This document shows positions 27,487 to 36,192 of a stretch of 64,000 bases of DNA, piece by piece. The position numbers and the translations under genes were made by a program. How positions within the stretch are numbered: the stretch's first letter is position 1; each line of letters starts with the position of its first letter. The DNA comes from Agromyces fucosus (GTDB lineage Bacteria; Actinomycetota; Actinomycetes; Actinomycetales; Microbacteriaceae): contig NZ_SDPO01000002.1 of assembly GCF_004134865.1 (NCBI RefSeq), forward strand, positions 744,001-808,000, written 5' to 3'. The notes under the pieces were generated by a model. That model did no database searches, was not told the DNA's origin, and worked only from the letters and a program-made list of their open reading frames with translations.

Positions 27487-28470
27487 ATGCCCCGCTTCGA
27501 CGACGCCCTCGACTGGACGCGACGCCACGTCGATAGCGGGGCGCTCCCGACCGCCGTGCTCGGCATCGCCACGAGCGAGGGCGTGGTCGCACTCGAGGCG
27601 TTCGGCACCGAACGCGGGCGCGCGGCATCCGTCGACGACCTCTATCCGCTCTTCTCGGTGACGAAGCCGCTCGTCGGCCTCGCCGCCCTGCGTCTCGTCG
27701 AGCGCGGGCGGCTCACGCCCGACACGCCCCTCTCGAGCGCCCTGCCCGAGTTCGGGGAAGGGCGCGACGACGTCGTGCGGCTCCGACACCTCGTGAGCCA
27801 CAGCTCGGGCATCTCCGAGCCGCCGATGGACCAGGGCGGACTGCGCGCATCGCTCGTCGCACCGGGCCGCGACTTCGAGGCCGGCACGGCGACGCGGTAC
27901 TCGACCCTCGCCTTCGACGGCGTCGCCGCGATGATCGAGCACGCCGGCGGCGAACCCTGGTTCGATGCCGTCACCGCCGTGGCGGCACGAGCCGGCGCCA
28001 CGGGCTTCACGCTCGACCCCGACGCGTCGCCGCACGAGGTCGTCGACGCTGCCGCGCAGGGCCTCGACTACCCGCGCTTCGCGGCGCTCGGGCACCCCGG
28101 TGCCGGCGTACTCGGGCGCGCGAGCGACCTGCTGGCCATCGGCAGCGCACTGCTCCGCGGCGACGGTTCGCTCATCGCCCCCGCCACCGTCGAGGCGATG
28201 CTTCGCCCGCTGACCGTCGGCATGACGAAGCTCGAGCCCTACCCCGCCTCGCGCGGCCAGGACTGGGGCTTCACCTGGAACCTGCGCAACGCCGCGCCGA
28301 GCCTCCTGGTCCGCGACGCGTACGGCCACGGCGGATGGGGCGGATGCGAGTTCTGGATCACGCCGTCGCAGGGCGTCTGCTTCGTGCTGCTCACCAACGT
28401 CGGCGGCGGGGTGCGGCGTCTCGGCGTCGAGGCCGACGAGCTGCACAACGCGGTGGTCGCGGGGGCCTGA
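27487..28470 (+). CDS. Serine hydrolase, beta-lactamase class C-like
   Basis: 327-residue penicillin-binding-protein/class C fold. The nucleophile motif is SVTK at 57-60; the YxN-type motif is represented by RYSTLAF, and a C-terminal HGGWGG stands where class C enzymes have KTG. No signal peptide, so it is probably a cytoplasmic esterase or D-aminopeptidase-like enzyme and not a resistance determinant. GAGAGGA precedes the ATG. Convergent with the next gene, 11 bases apart. Confidence 0.83.
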   Translation: MPRFDDALDWTRRHVDSGALPTAVLGIATSEGVVALEAFGTERGRAASVDDLYPLFSVTKPLVGLAALRLVERGRLTPDTPLSSALPEFGEGRDDVVRLRHLVSHSSGISEPPMDQGGLRASLVAPGRDFEAGTATRYSTLAFDGVAAMIEHAGGEPWFDAVTAVAARAGATGFTLDPDASPHEVVDAAAQGLDYPRFAALGHPGAGVLGRASDLLAIGSALLRGDGSLIAPATVEAMLRPLTVGMTKLEPYPASRGQDWGFTWNLRNAAPSLLVRDAYGHGGWGGCEFWITPSQGVCFVLLTNVGGGVRRLGVEADELHNAVVAGA

Positions 28471-28481
28471 GGCGTCCGCGA

Positions 28482-30119
28482 CTATTCGCTGACGCTGCCG
28501 ACGGGCTGCACCTCCGCATACCCCTCGAGCACGCCCTGGATGCGCGCCATCGCGGGCGCGTCGAGGTCGCCGTCGCCGGTGACCGCCTGCCAGCCGTCGA
28601 GCACCACATCGCCGTAGTTGTGTCCGTGGCTGGCGGGCACGCTCTCGCCCATGAACATGTCGATGACGACCTGCAACGCGGTCACGGCGGGGATCCAGCG
28701 CATCGAGTCGCTGACCTCGTCGGCACGCTCCTCGGGGGTCAGCCAGTCCGGCTCCGCCCAGATCAGCTCGAGCCCGAGCCAGGTGACGGGATCGTTCGCG
28801 TGCTGCAGGTACGCGACGCGCGGCGCCTCCCAATCGGGTCCGAGTGCGTGGAAGTCACCGGGTACCGAGAGCCAGCGCACCTCGCGGCCGCCGTCGACGA
28901 CGGGCTGCCACTGCGGACTGCCGGCGTCGCGCCCCTCGGTGAGTTCCCGCCACATCGTGGCACCGTTCGGGCTGCCGACGAGGAGCGCGCCTTCGGCGTT
29001 CGCACGCAGGTCGTCCAGCCCGTCGAACGCCTCCTGCGTCCCATGCGCGCCGAGGCTCAGACCGTAGACCACGAGCTGCGGGCGACTCGCTTCGGGCAGG
29101 GTCTCCCACTTCGCTCGAACGGCCTGGAACAGGGCGACGGATGACGCGACCGGCGCATCGGGGTCGAAGACGAACGACACCCAGCTCGGCGTGTACGCGT
29201 ACTGCATCGACACGATCGCGGTGTCGCCGCCGTGAAGGTACTCGACGGCGTCGACGGCCTGAGGCTCCAGCCACCCGGAGCCGGTCGTCGTGGCGACGAC
29301 GAGCACGTCGCGATCGAACGCGCCGGTGCGCTCCAGTTCGCGCACCGCAATTGCGGCACGTTCCTCGACGGTCGGCGCGTTCGCCTGCCCGACGTAGACG
29401 CGCACGGGCTCGAGCGCCGGCTCGCCGGTGAGTTCCTCGATGTCGGCGGCCTTCGGACCGCCTCCGAGGAAAGCGGTGCCGTGCCGACCCACGAGATCCC
29501 ATTCGACCTCGGAATCGGGCCCCGCCGACCGGAAGGCGCTCATCGGCTCGGTGACCCACGGGGCCGCAGGGCCGTTGTTCGCGAGGTAGAGCCGGTCGAG
29601 GCCGAACATCACGACCGAGACGAGGACGACGGTCGAGGCGACGACGATCGCCACCGCGGCGGTCACGCCCCAGCCGCGCCCGAATCGGGCTGACAACCGC
29701 GTGCCGAGTCGTCGCTCGGCACGGGCGAGGGCGATGCCGATGAACACGACCGGCACGAATCCGACGACGAACAGCAGGCCGTCGAAGCCGTCGATCTCCG
29801 GCAGCTCGACCGTTCGGCGAACCTCGTTCTGCCACCCGACCGAGGCGAATGCCAGCACGATCGCGAGCACCACGGCGACACCGAGATACACCCACCACGC
29901 GATGCGGCGGTGTTCGGGCGTCGGACGCCAGCGCACGAAGCGGCGCACCAGCCACCACACGCCGACTCCGACGCCGTAGCCGATGAGGAACGCGAACGCG
30001 GTGATGATCCCCTGGAAGAGCGCCGGGCGCGGCAGCAGCGACGGGGTCATCGACAGCGCGGCGATGAGCAGACCGACGAGGGCGCCGCCCGGGTCGAGCT
30101 TCCACCAGCGAGCGTGCAC
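28482..30119 (-). CDS. Membrane alpha/beta hydrolase (DUF Abhydrolase_9 type)
   Basis: 545 residues. Five membrane segments occupy the first 175 residues (about 13-30, 36-58, 77-97, 115-133, 152-174), followed by an alpha/beta-hydrolase domain with nucleophile elbow GLSLGAH (Ser355). This is the two-part layout of the Abhydrolase_9 families found mainly in actinobacteria. GTG start. The catalytic domain would face the outside or the cytoplasm depending on topology. Substrate unknown; lipid or wax esters are commonly guessed for the family. Confidence 0.82.
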   Translation of the reverse strand: MHARWWKLDPGGALVGLLIAALSMTPSLLPRPALFQGIITAFAFLIGYGVGVGVWWLVRRFVRWRPTPEHRRIAWWVYLGVAVVLAIVLAFASVGWQNEVRRTVELPEIDGFDGLLFVVGFVPVVFIGIALARAERRLGTRLSARFGRGWGVTAAVAIVVASTVVLVSVVMFGLDRLYLANNGPAAPWVTEPMSAFRSAGPDSEVEWDLVGRHGTAFLGGGPKAADIEELTGEPALEPVRVYVGQANAPTVEERAAIAVRELERTGAFDRDVLVVATTTGSGWLEPQAVDAVEYLHGGDTAIVSMQYAYTPSWVSFVFDPDAPVASSVALFQAVRAKWETLPEASRPQLVVYGLSLGAHGTQEAFDGLDDLRANAEGALLVGSPNGATMWRELTEGRDAGSPQWQPVVDGGREVRWLSVPGDFHALGPDWEAPRVAYLQHANDPVTWLGLELIWAEPDWLTPEERADEVSDSMRWIPAVTALQVVIDMFMGESVPASHGHNYGDVVLDGWQAVTGDGDLDAPAMARIQGVLEGYAEVQPVGSVSE

Positions 30120-30252
30120 GCCGACCCCCGTCCGCCGTCGCGATCGAGCGACGTCACCGCATCATTCCACGACGACGGTCCGGAGCGCCGCGAACGCTGC
30201 ACTTCACCGGCCGTGTCGCCGCGACCGCGGCGGATGCCGCTGCCCGACCGCC

Positions 30253-31224
30253 TCAGGCCGAGGCGCGGGCGAGTGCCGCGAGCTCCTCATCGGTCAGTTC
30301 GAGCTGGATCGACGCGAGGAGGTCGCCCAACTGCTCGACGGTGCGCGCGCTGGCGATAGGGGCGACGACGGTCGGCTGCCGACGGAGCCACGCGAGCGAC
30401 ACGGAAGCGACGGATGCCCCGTGGGCCGCCGCGACCTCGTCGAGCACCGAGAGCACTCGGGTACCGCGTTCGCCGAGGTAGGGCGCCGCGCCACCGGCGC
30501 GAACGCTCGCGCCCTCGGCGGTGACATCCGCCGCGGTGCGGTACTTGCCGGCGAGGAAGCCCTTCGCGAGCGAGAAGTAGGGGAAGACCGCGAGCCCCTC
30601 GCGTTCGGCGCGCTCGCGCAGGCCGTTGGACTCGAAATGCCGCTCGACGAGGTTGTAGTGCGGCTGCAGGGCGACCGCGCGGTGCAGTCCGTTCGCCTCG
30701 GTCACCCGGAACCACTCGTCGATGCGCTCGGGCGTGTAGTTCGAGATGCCGATCGCACGCACCTTGCCAGCGTCCACGAGCGCAGAGAAGGCCCCCACGG
30801 TCTCCTCGAGCGTCACGTCGGCATCGTCGAAGTGGGCGTAGTAGAGGTCGATCACATCGGTGCCGAGGCGCTGGAGCGAGGCATCCGCCGCCGCATGGAT
30901 GTTCGCGGCCGAGAGACCCGTGAACTCGGGGTGCGTGCTCACCTTGGTGGCGATGACGACGTCATCGCGCGCATCGCGTGACGCGATCCACTCGCCGATG
31001 AGGCGCTCGCTGTCACCACCCGCGTTCCCGGGCACCCAGGCCGAGTACCCGTCGGCCGTGTCGAGGAAGTTCCCGCCGCCGGCTGTGAACGCGTCGAGCA
31101 CGGCGAACGTCGCGTCGCGGTCGGCGGTCCAGCCGAAGACGTTCGTGCCGAGCGACAGGGGCGCGATCTCGAGGTCGGAAGCGCCGATGCGGACGCGGTC
31201 GGCGGTCTGGGCGGGTTCGGTCAT
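30253..31224 (-). CDS. Aldo/keto reductase
   Basis: 323-residue (beta/alpha)8 NADPH-dependent oxidoreductase. The catalytic tetrad is visible: Asp and Tyr in DTADGYSAW, Lys in VIATKVS and His in DLYYAHFDD. C-terminal WLRRQPTVVAPIASARTVEQ is the cofactor-binding loop. GAGGAG precedes the ATG. Reduces aldehydes or ketones; substrate not predictable. The next upstream gene, IclR, is on the same strand 147 bases away. Confidence 0.9.
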   Translation of the reverse strand: MTEPAQTADRVRIGASDLEIAPLSLGTNVFGWTADRDATFAVLDAFTAGGGNFLDTADGYSAWVPGNAGGDSERLIGEWIASRDARDDVVIATKVSTHPEFTGLSAANIHAAADASLQRLGTDVIDLYYAHFDDADVTLEETVGAFSALVDAGKVRAIGISNYTPERIDEWFRVTEANGLHRAVALQPHYNLVERHFESNGLRERAEREGLAVFPYFSLAKGFLAGKYRTAADVTAEGASVRAGGAAPYLGERGTRVLSVLDEVAAAHGASVASVSLAWLRRQPTVVAPIASARTVEQLGDLLASIQLELTDEELAALARASA

Positions 31225-31371
31225 GCGGGCTCCTCGGAAGGGTCGGACGGTGGGTGGGCGGCGGTCCGGGACTCGCTGGTGGGCGAACGCCTGCGACCGA
31301 CATCCGAAGCCAACCGCACCGAGTCGGCGGGTGTTCCCGGATTTGCGAGATCACCGCATGCGACGCGGGAC

Positions 31372-32148
31372 TCAGCCGGAGAGCCGTGCCGAGACCTGCC
31401 ACGCGCCGCGGCGCACCGCACGCTCGAGCTGCGTCGACCGGGCGGCGAAGTCCTTCGCCTGCACCGAGACCGAGACCGCGCCGACGGTGCGGCCCGCAGC
31501 CGATCGCACCGGCGCCGCGATGCACGCGAGCTTCGGCAGGTACTCCTCGATCTCGACGGCGAGCTGCTGGGCTCGGATCTCGTCGAGCTGGTCGTTCAGC
31601 GCCGCGGCGTCCGTGATGCTCGACGCGGTGAGGCGCGTCGGCGAGTGCCGTTCGAGGAACCGGGCGACCCCTGCATCGTCGCGGGAGGCCAGCATGAGCT
31701 TGCCGAACGCGGTCGCGTGCGACGCCTCGGAGAAGCCCACGTGCAGCTGCCCGATGCGGGGGTGCGCCGCCGAGTCCTCGATGTGCGCCACGGCGATGTC
31801 GTCGCCCCGGAAGACCGTGAGGTACGCGGGTGCGCCGACCGCGTCGTGCATCGCGCGCAACACCTGTCGCACCGGGTCGGTCGCGACGAGCTGGTACTGC
31901 AGTGCGCGGCCGAGCTGGTCGACCGTGCGGCCGAGGATGTAGCGGTGCTCCCCCGACTGGCGCGCGAGGTAGTCCTGGCGGTGCAGCGTCGCGAGCAGGC
32001 GGTAGGTCGTCGACTGCCCGAGGCCGAGCCGCTGGGCGATCTCGGCGGCGGTCAGGCCGGTGGGCGCCGCGCCGACGAGCTCGAGGATACGCAGGACGCG
32101 CTCGGCCGACTGGATGCCCGCGCCGCCATGACGCTCCTCTGCGCTCAT
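31372..32148 (-). CDS. IclR family transcriptional regulator
   Basis: 258 residues. N-terminal winged helix (RVLRILELVG, GLTAAEIAQRLGLGQSTTYRL) and a C-terminal GAF-like effector domain with SEASHATAFGKLML. It is divergent from a PfpI-family gene; between them is the perfect palindrome TTCGCACATAGTGCGAA, which resembles known IclR-family sites, so autoregulation and control of the PfpI gene are likely. Confidence 0.87.
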   Translation of the reverse strand: MSAEERHGGAGIQSAERVLRILELVGAAPTGLTAAEIAQRLGLGQSTTYRLLATLHRQDYLARQSGEHRYILGRTVDQLGRALQYQLVATDPVRQVLRAMHDAVGAPAYLTVFRGDDIAVAHIEDSAAHPRIGQLHVGFSEASHATAFGKLMLASRDDAGVARFLERHSPTRLTASSITDAAALNDQLDEIRAQQLAVEIEEYLPKLACIAAPVRSAAGRTVGAVSVSVQAKDFAARSTQLERAVRRGAWQVSARLSG

Positions 32149-32221
32149 GCCCCGATGCTACGCCGGGCCCGGGGCCCGCGATACGGGCCGGCCGCGGCGA
32201 GCGCGGCGGATCCAGGGGCGT

Positions 32222-32252
32222 TTCGCACATAGTGCGAACGAGGTGTGACACC
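32222..32252. promoter_or_regulatory. IclR-type operator between divergent genes
   Basis: TTCGCAC-ATA-GTGCGAA (32222-32238) is a perfect 17-base palindrome. Four bases later GGTGT-G-ACACC (32242-32252) is a second perfect 11-base palindrome. Both lie midway between the IclR and PfpI starts, where one regulator could control both directions. Confidence 0.65.
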
Positions 32253-32362
32253 GGCGGATCGGCGGGCGCAGACTCAGCCCGTCGACGCAGACGCGGCGGC
32301 CCGCCCGAGTCGCCGACCCGCGGCATCCGTACAGCGAAGTACACACCCCGGAGGTACCCCTC

Positions 32363-32953
32363 ATGACCAAGATCCTCATCATCACCGGCGACGCCGCAGA
32401 GACGCTCGAGGTGCTCTACCCCTACGAGCGCCTGAAGGAGGAGGGATTCGAGGTGCACATCGGCGCGCCCGAGGTTCGCAAGCTGCAGTTCGTCGTGCAC
32501 GACTTCGTCGACGGCTTCGACACGTACACCGAGAAGCTCGGCCACACCTGGCCCGCGGATGTCGCGCTCGCCGACGTCGACCCGTCCGACTACGCCGCGA
32601 TCGTCATCCCCGGCGGCCGCGCGCCCGAGTACCTGCGCAACAACGAGGACGCGAAGCGCATCGTGCGTCACTTCTTCGCGACGGATGCCCCGGTGGCGGC
32701 CACCTGTCACGGACCCCTGCTGCTCGCGGCGGCCGGGGTGCTCGCCGGACGCACCTCGTCGATCTACCCCGAGCTGGCGATCGACCTCGAGGTCGTCGGC
32801 GCGTCCTTCGAGAACGGCGGCGGCGTGATCGACGGCAACCTCGTCACGTCGCGCGCCTGGCCCGACAACGGCAGGTGGATGAAGGCGTTCCTCGGCGTGC
32901 TCGACGCCGCGGGGGTCCGGGCCGCGAGCGAACTCGCCGCGGCATCCGCCTGA
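32363..32953 (+). CDS. DJ-1/PfpI family protein
   Basis: 196 residues with a class-I glutamine-amidotransferase-like fold. The nucleophile is Cys115 in ATCHGPLLLA, with the conserved early Glu in GDAAETLEVLYPY and GGRAPEYLR before the elbow. GGAGG ribosome site. Such proteins act as deglycases, glyoxalases or hydratases; the specific role is unclear. Likely regulated by the divergent IclR protein. Confidence 0.85.
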   Translation: MTKILIITGDAAETLEVLYPYERLKEEGFEVHIGAPEVRKLQFVVHDFVDGFDTYTEKLGHTWPADVALADVDPSDYAAIVIPGGRAPEYLRNNEDAKRIVRHFFATDAPVAATCHGPLLLAAAGVLAGRTSSIYPELAIDLEVVGASFENGGGVIDGNLVTSRAWPDNGRWMKAFLGVLDAAGVRAASELAAASA

Positions 32954-33032
32954 CGCCGTCCCGGGGGTGCCTTCGGGTCGCGCACAGCCCGCGGGCGTAG
33001 CATCGAAGGCACACCCCCGATGGAAGGTCTTC

Positions 33033-34202
33033 ATGCCCATCTCGGCAGAACCCCGCGTGGCCCTGTACTTCGATTTCGACAACATCGTCATCTCGCGCTA
33101 CGACCAACTGCACGGCGATCCTGGCTCGCGCAGGGTCAGCGCGTACCGCAAGGACACCTCGACGAGCAAGGCACCCGCCGCCGGATCGGAGACGGCGAAG
33201 AAGCTCGCCGAGGCGACGGTCGACGTCGACGCCGTGCTCGACTTCGCCGCGACGTTCGGCACGATCGCGATCGCCCGCGCCTACGCCGACTGGTCGACGC
33301 CCGTGAACGCGAGCTACCGCGGCCAGCTCATCGACCGAGCCGTCGACCTCGTGCAGCTCTTCCCACTCTCGGCGACGAAGAACGGCGCCGACATCCGCCT
33401 CGCGGTCGACGCCGTGGAAGACATGTTCCGCATCGACGACCTCACCCACATCGTGATCGTCGCGGGCGACTCCGACTACGTCGCCCTCGCGCAGAAGGCG
33501 AAACGCCTCGGCCGCTACGTCGTCGGCATCGGCGTCGCGGGCGGCACGAGCCGTGCGCTCACGGCGGCCTGCGACGAGTACGCCGACTACGACACCCTGC
33601 TCGCGACGGATGCCGCGGTCGCCGAAGACGAGGCAGCGGATGCCGCGGCGCACGCAGCCCCAGAGGCACCTGCCGCCCCACCGGCGACGGGCCGCCGGTC
33701 GCGGGCGAAGTCCGCGGCACCCGAGGCGACCGAACCGGCCGCGACCGACGCGCCGACGGAGCAGGTCGCGGAGGCGGCCCCCGCGCCGAACCGACGGCGC
33801 CGCGCCACGTCGAAGTCCGTCGCGGAGGCGGCGGGCACGTCGGCAGTCGAGAAGCCCGAGACGAACGAGGCGCCCGAACCGCCCGCGAAGCGCGCGTCGG
33901 CCCGGGCCCTGCAGTTCGTCGCACCGACCGACCACGCGCCGGCCGACGAACCCGCCGGCGGCAGCCCCCGCAACCCCAGCCGCCTGCTGCTCAAGGCGCT
34001 TGAATTGCTCCACGCGAAGAACGACGAGGAGTGGCAGTCGTCGAGCACGGTGAAGAACCAGATGATGCGCATGGATCCGAGCTTCCAGGAGCGCCGCCTC
34101 GGCTTCGCCTCGTTCACCGAGTTCTTGAAGTCGCGTGGCGGCGTGGTCGAGCTCGACGAGACCGGCCGCGGCCGGGTGCGGCTCCGACCGACGAAGGACT
34201 GA
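33033..34202 (+). CDS. NYN ribonuclease-like protein with C-terminal LOTUS domain
   Basis: 389 residues. N-terminal NYN/PIN domain (about 5-200): LYFDFDNIVIS, NGADIRLAVDAVEDM and VIVAGDSDYVALA supply the conserved Asp cluster of a metal-dependent RNase. An alanine/proline-rich, basic linker of about 120 residues follows, then an OST-HTH/LOTUS domain (about 310-380, ending RLGFASFTEFLKSRGGVVEL) that binds RNA, especially G-rich RNA, in the family. ATG 33033 is preferred; an upstream frame at 32967 is unsupported. Probably acts on RNA in the cytoplasm; substrate unknown. Confidence 0.83.
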   Translation: MPISAEPRVALYFDFDNIVISRYDQLHGDPGSRRVSAYRKDTSTSKAPAAGSETAKKLAEATVDVDAVLDFAATFGTIAIARAYADWSTPVNASYRGQLIDRAVDLVQLFPLSATKNGADIRLAVDAVEDMFRIDDLTHIVIVAGDSDYVALAQKAKRLGRYVVGIGVAGGTSRALTAACDEYADYDTLLATDAAVAEDEAADAAAHAAPEAPAAPPATGRRSRAKSAAPEATEPAATDAPTEQVAEAAPAPNRRRRATSKSVAEAAGTSAVEKPETNEAPEPPAKRASARALQFVAPTDHAPADEPAGGSPRNPSRLLLKALELLHAKNDEEWQSSSTVKNQMMRMDPSFQERRLGFASFTEFLKSRGGVVELDETGRGRVRLRPTKD

Positions 34203-34306
34203 CCCCGCGGCATCCGCTCACTGCCGTTCACCGACACCGTTCAGGCCCGGGGAGAAGACTGGGGGTGTCCGGCGTACTGGACGCCGGAGTCGAACGGGAG
34301 GGTGCC

Positions 34307-35341
34307 ATGAAGGCGGTGCAGTATCGGACCATCGGCGGATCACCGGAGGTCGTCGAGATCGAGGTTCCGGAGCCCGGACCGGGCGAGGTGCGGTTGAAGG
34401 TGACCGCCGCCGGTGCCTGCCACTCCGACAGCTTCGTGATGGGCCTGACCGAGGAGCAGTACACTTACGGCCTGCCGCTCACGCTCGGTCATGAGGGCAC
34501 CGGCATCGTCGACAAGCTCGGCGACGGCGTCACGGGCGTCGCGATCGGCGACTCGGTCGCGGTCTACGGGCCCCAGGGCTGCGGGCGCTGCTACCAGTGC
34601 GCTCAGGGCAAGGAGAACTACTGCGAGCGCGCCGCCGAGCTCGGCATCGCTCCTCCCGGCCTCGGAGCGCCCGGGGCGATGGCCGAGTACATGATCGTGC
34701 GGAGCGATCGGCACCTGCTGTCGCTCGGCGACCTCGACCCCGTGCAGAACGTCGCACTCACCGACGCGGGGCTCACGCCGTACCACGCGATCAAGATGTC
34801 GCTGCCGAAGCTCGTGCCCGGCTCGACCGCCGTCGTGATCGGCGCCGGCGGGCTCGGTCACGTCGCGATCCAGATCCTGCGGGCGATCACCCCGTCGACG
34901 GTCATCGCACTCGACCTCGGCGAGGAGAAGCTCGCGCTCGCCCGCGAGGTCGGGGCTCACCACGCCTTCGCCTCCGATGCCGACGCCGCAGAGCGGATCC
35001 GCGAGGCCACGGGCGGACGCCCCGTGACCGCGGTGTTCGACTTCGTCGCCATCCAGCCCACCATCGATCTCGGCCGCAGCGTGGCCGGCGTCGAGAGCGA
35101 CCACGTGATCGTCGGGGTCGGCGCCGGGATGCTGCCGGTCGGCATGCTCGGCGCACCCTACGACTCGACCGTGCGAGCGCCCTACTGGGGATCCCGCGCC
35201 GAGCTGTTCGAGGTGTTCGACCTCGCCCGCGCCGGACTCGTGAAGGTCGAGACCGAGGTGTTCCCGATCGACGAGGCGCCCGAGGCCTACCGACGCCTGC
35301 ACGACGGCACGCTGCGCGGGCGCGCGATCATCGTGCCGTAG
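34307..35341 (+). CDS. Zinc-dependent alcohol dehydrogenase
   Basis: 344-residue medium-chain dehydrogenase. Catalytic zinc ligands Cys38 (GACHSD), His62/Glu63 (GHEGTG); structural zinc Cys92, 95, 98 and 106; Rossmann GAGGLGHV near 174. NAD(P)+-dependent oxidation of an alcohol or the reverse. GGGAGGG ribosome site at 34296-34302. Located upstream of the lactate regulator and dehydrogenase, but separated from them by two operators, so it is probably not part of the same transcript. Confidence 0.9.
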   Translation: MKAVQYRTIGGSPEVVEIEVPEPGPGEVRLKVTAAGACHSDSFVMGLTEEQYTYGLPLTLGHEGTGIVDKLGDGVTGVAIGDSVAVYGPQGCGRCYQCAQGKENYCERAAELGIAPPGLGAPGAMAEYMIVRSDRHLLSLGDLDPVQNVALTDAGLTPYHAIKMSLPKLVPGSTAVVIGAGGLGHVAIQILRAITPSTVIALDLGEEKLALAREVGAHHAFASDADAAERIREATGGRPVTAVFDFVAIQPTIDLGRSVAGVESDHVIVGVGAGMLPVGMLGAPYDSTVRAPYWGSRAELFEVFDLARAGLVKVETEVFPIDEAPEAYRRLHDGTLRGRAIIVP

Positions 35342-35368
35342 CGCGTCCGCGCCGAACTCGACCCGACC

Positions 35369-35406
35369 TGTGGTCTGACCACACATGCTACTGTGGTCAG
35401 ACCACA
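35369..35406. promoter_or_regulatory. Two perfect LldR/FadR-type operators
   Basis: TGTGGTCTGACCACA (35369-35383) and TGTGGTCAGACCACA (35392-35406) are perfect 15-base palindromes containing the TGGTCxGACCA core bound by FadR-subfamily regulators such as LldR. Their centres are 23 bases apart and they bracket the likely promoter of the regulator gene. Confidence 0.8.
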
Positions 35407-35429
35407 GGCACGCGGAGAGGACGATCGGC

Positions 35430-36167
35430 ATGGGCGCTGAGACATCCGATGCACCGCGCGCCTGGCGAATCGTGCTCGAGCACGTCGAGACGCAATTGCT
35501 CGAGGGCGCCCTGCGCCCCGGCGATCGCCTGCCCGGCGAGCGCGCCCTCTCCGCCGAACTCGGCGTCGGCCGCTCGAGCGTCCGCGAGGCCCTCCGCGTG
35601 CTCGAGGTGCTCGGACTCATCCGAACCTCGGCGGGCTCGGGCCCGACGTCGGGCGCCATCATCATCGCGACGCCCGGCGGCGGCATGTCGGCCCTCATGC
35701 GCCTGCAGGTCGCCGCGAGCGGCTTCCCCGTCGCCGACATCGTGCGCACGCGCCTCATCCTCGAGAGCTCGGTCGCCGGCGACCTCGCCGAGGCCACGGC
35801 ACCCGCGGGGGCCGCGCCCGACCTCGCGCCCGCCGAGCTCCTGCTCGACGCGATGGACTCCCCGGGCCTCACGCCCACCGAGTTCCTCGCCCTCGACGCC
35901 GCCTTCCACCTCGCCCTCGCCGAAGCCTCCGGCAACCAGGTGATCACCGCGACGATGGCAGGCCTCCGCAGCGGCATCGAGGGGTACGCCCTCGAGGGCG
36001 TCGCCGCGATCGCCGACTGGCACGCGACATCCGCTCGCCTGCGAGGTGAGCACCGCGGCATCGTCGAGGCCATCCAGCGAGCGGATGCCGCCACCGCCCG
36101 CACCCGAACCCACGACCACATCTCGGGCTACTACGCCGAGACGTTCGTCGACACCCCGACCGCCTGA
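35430..36167 (+). CDS. lldR: FadR-type GntR regulator, probable LldR
   Basis: 245 residues. N-terminal GntR winged helix ([20 protein letters not shown] and [18 protein letters not shown]) and an all-helical FCD effector domain (Zn/carboxylate-binding family). ATG 35430 is chosen because GGAGAGG lies nine bases upstream; an ATG at 35385 lies inside the operator. The two upstream palindromes match LldR-class sites, and an L-lactate dehydrogenase gene follows 25 bases after its stop. It should release DNA on binding L-lactate (inference). Confidence 0.85.
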   Translation: MGAETSDAPRAWRIVLEHVETQLLEGALRPGDRLPGERALSAELGVGRSSVREALRVLEVLGLIRTSAGSGPTSGAIIIATPGGGMSALMRLQVAASGFPVADIVRTRLILESSVAGDLAEATAPAGAAPDLAPAELLLDAMDSPGLTPTEFLALDAAFHLALAEASGNQVITATMAGLRSGIEGYALEGVAAIADWHATSARLRGEHRGIVEAIQRADAATARTRTHDHISGYYAETFVDTPTA

Positions 36168-36192
36168 AGTGACGAGAGAGAGCAGCACGCCA

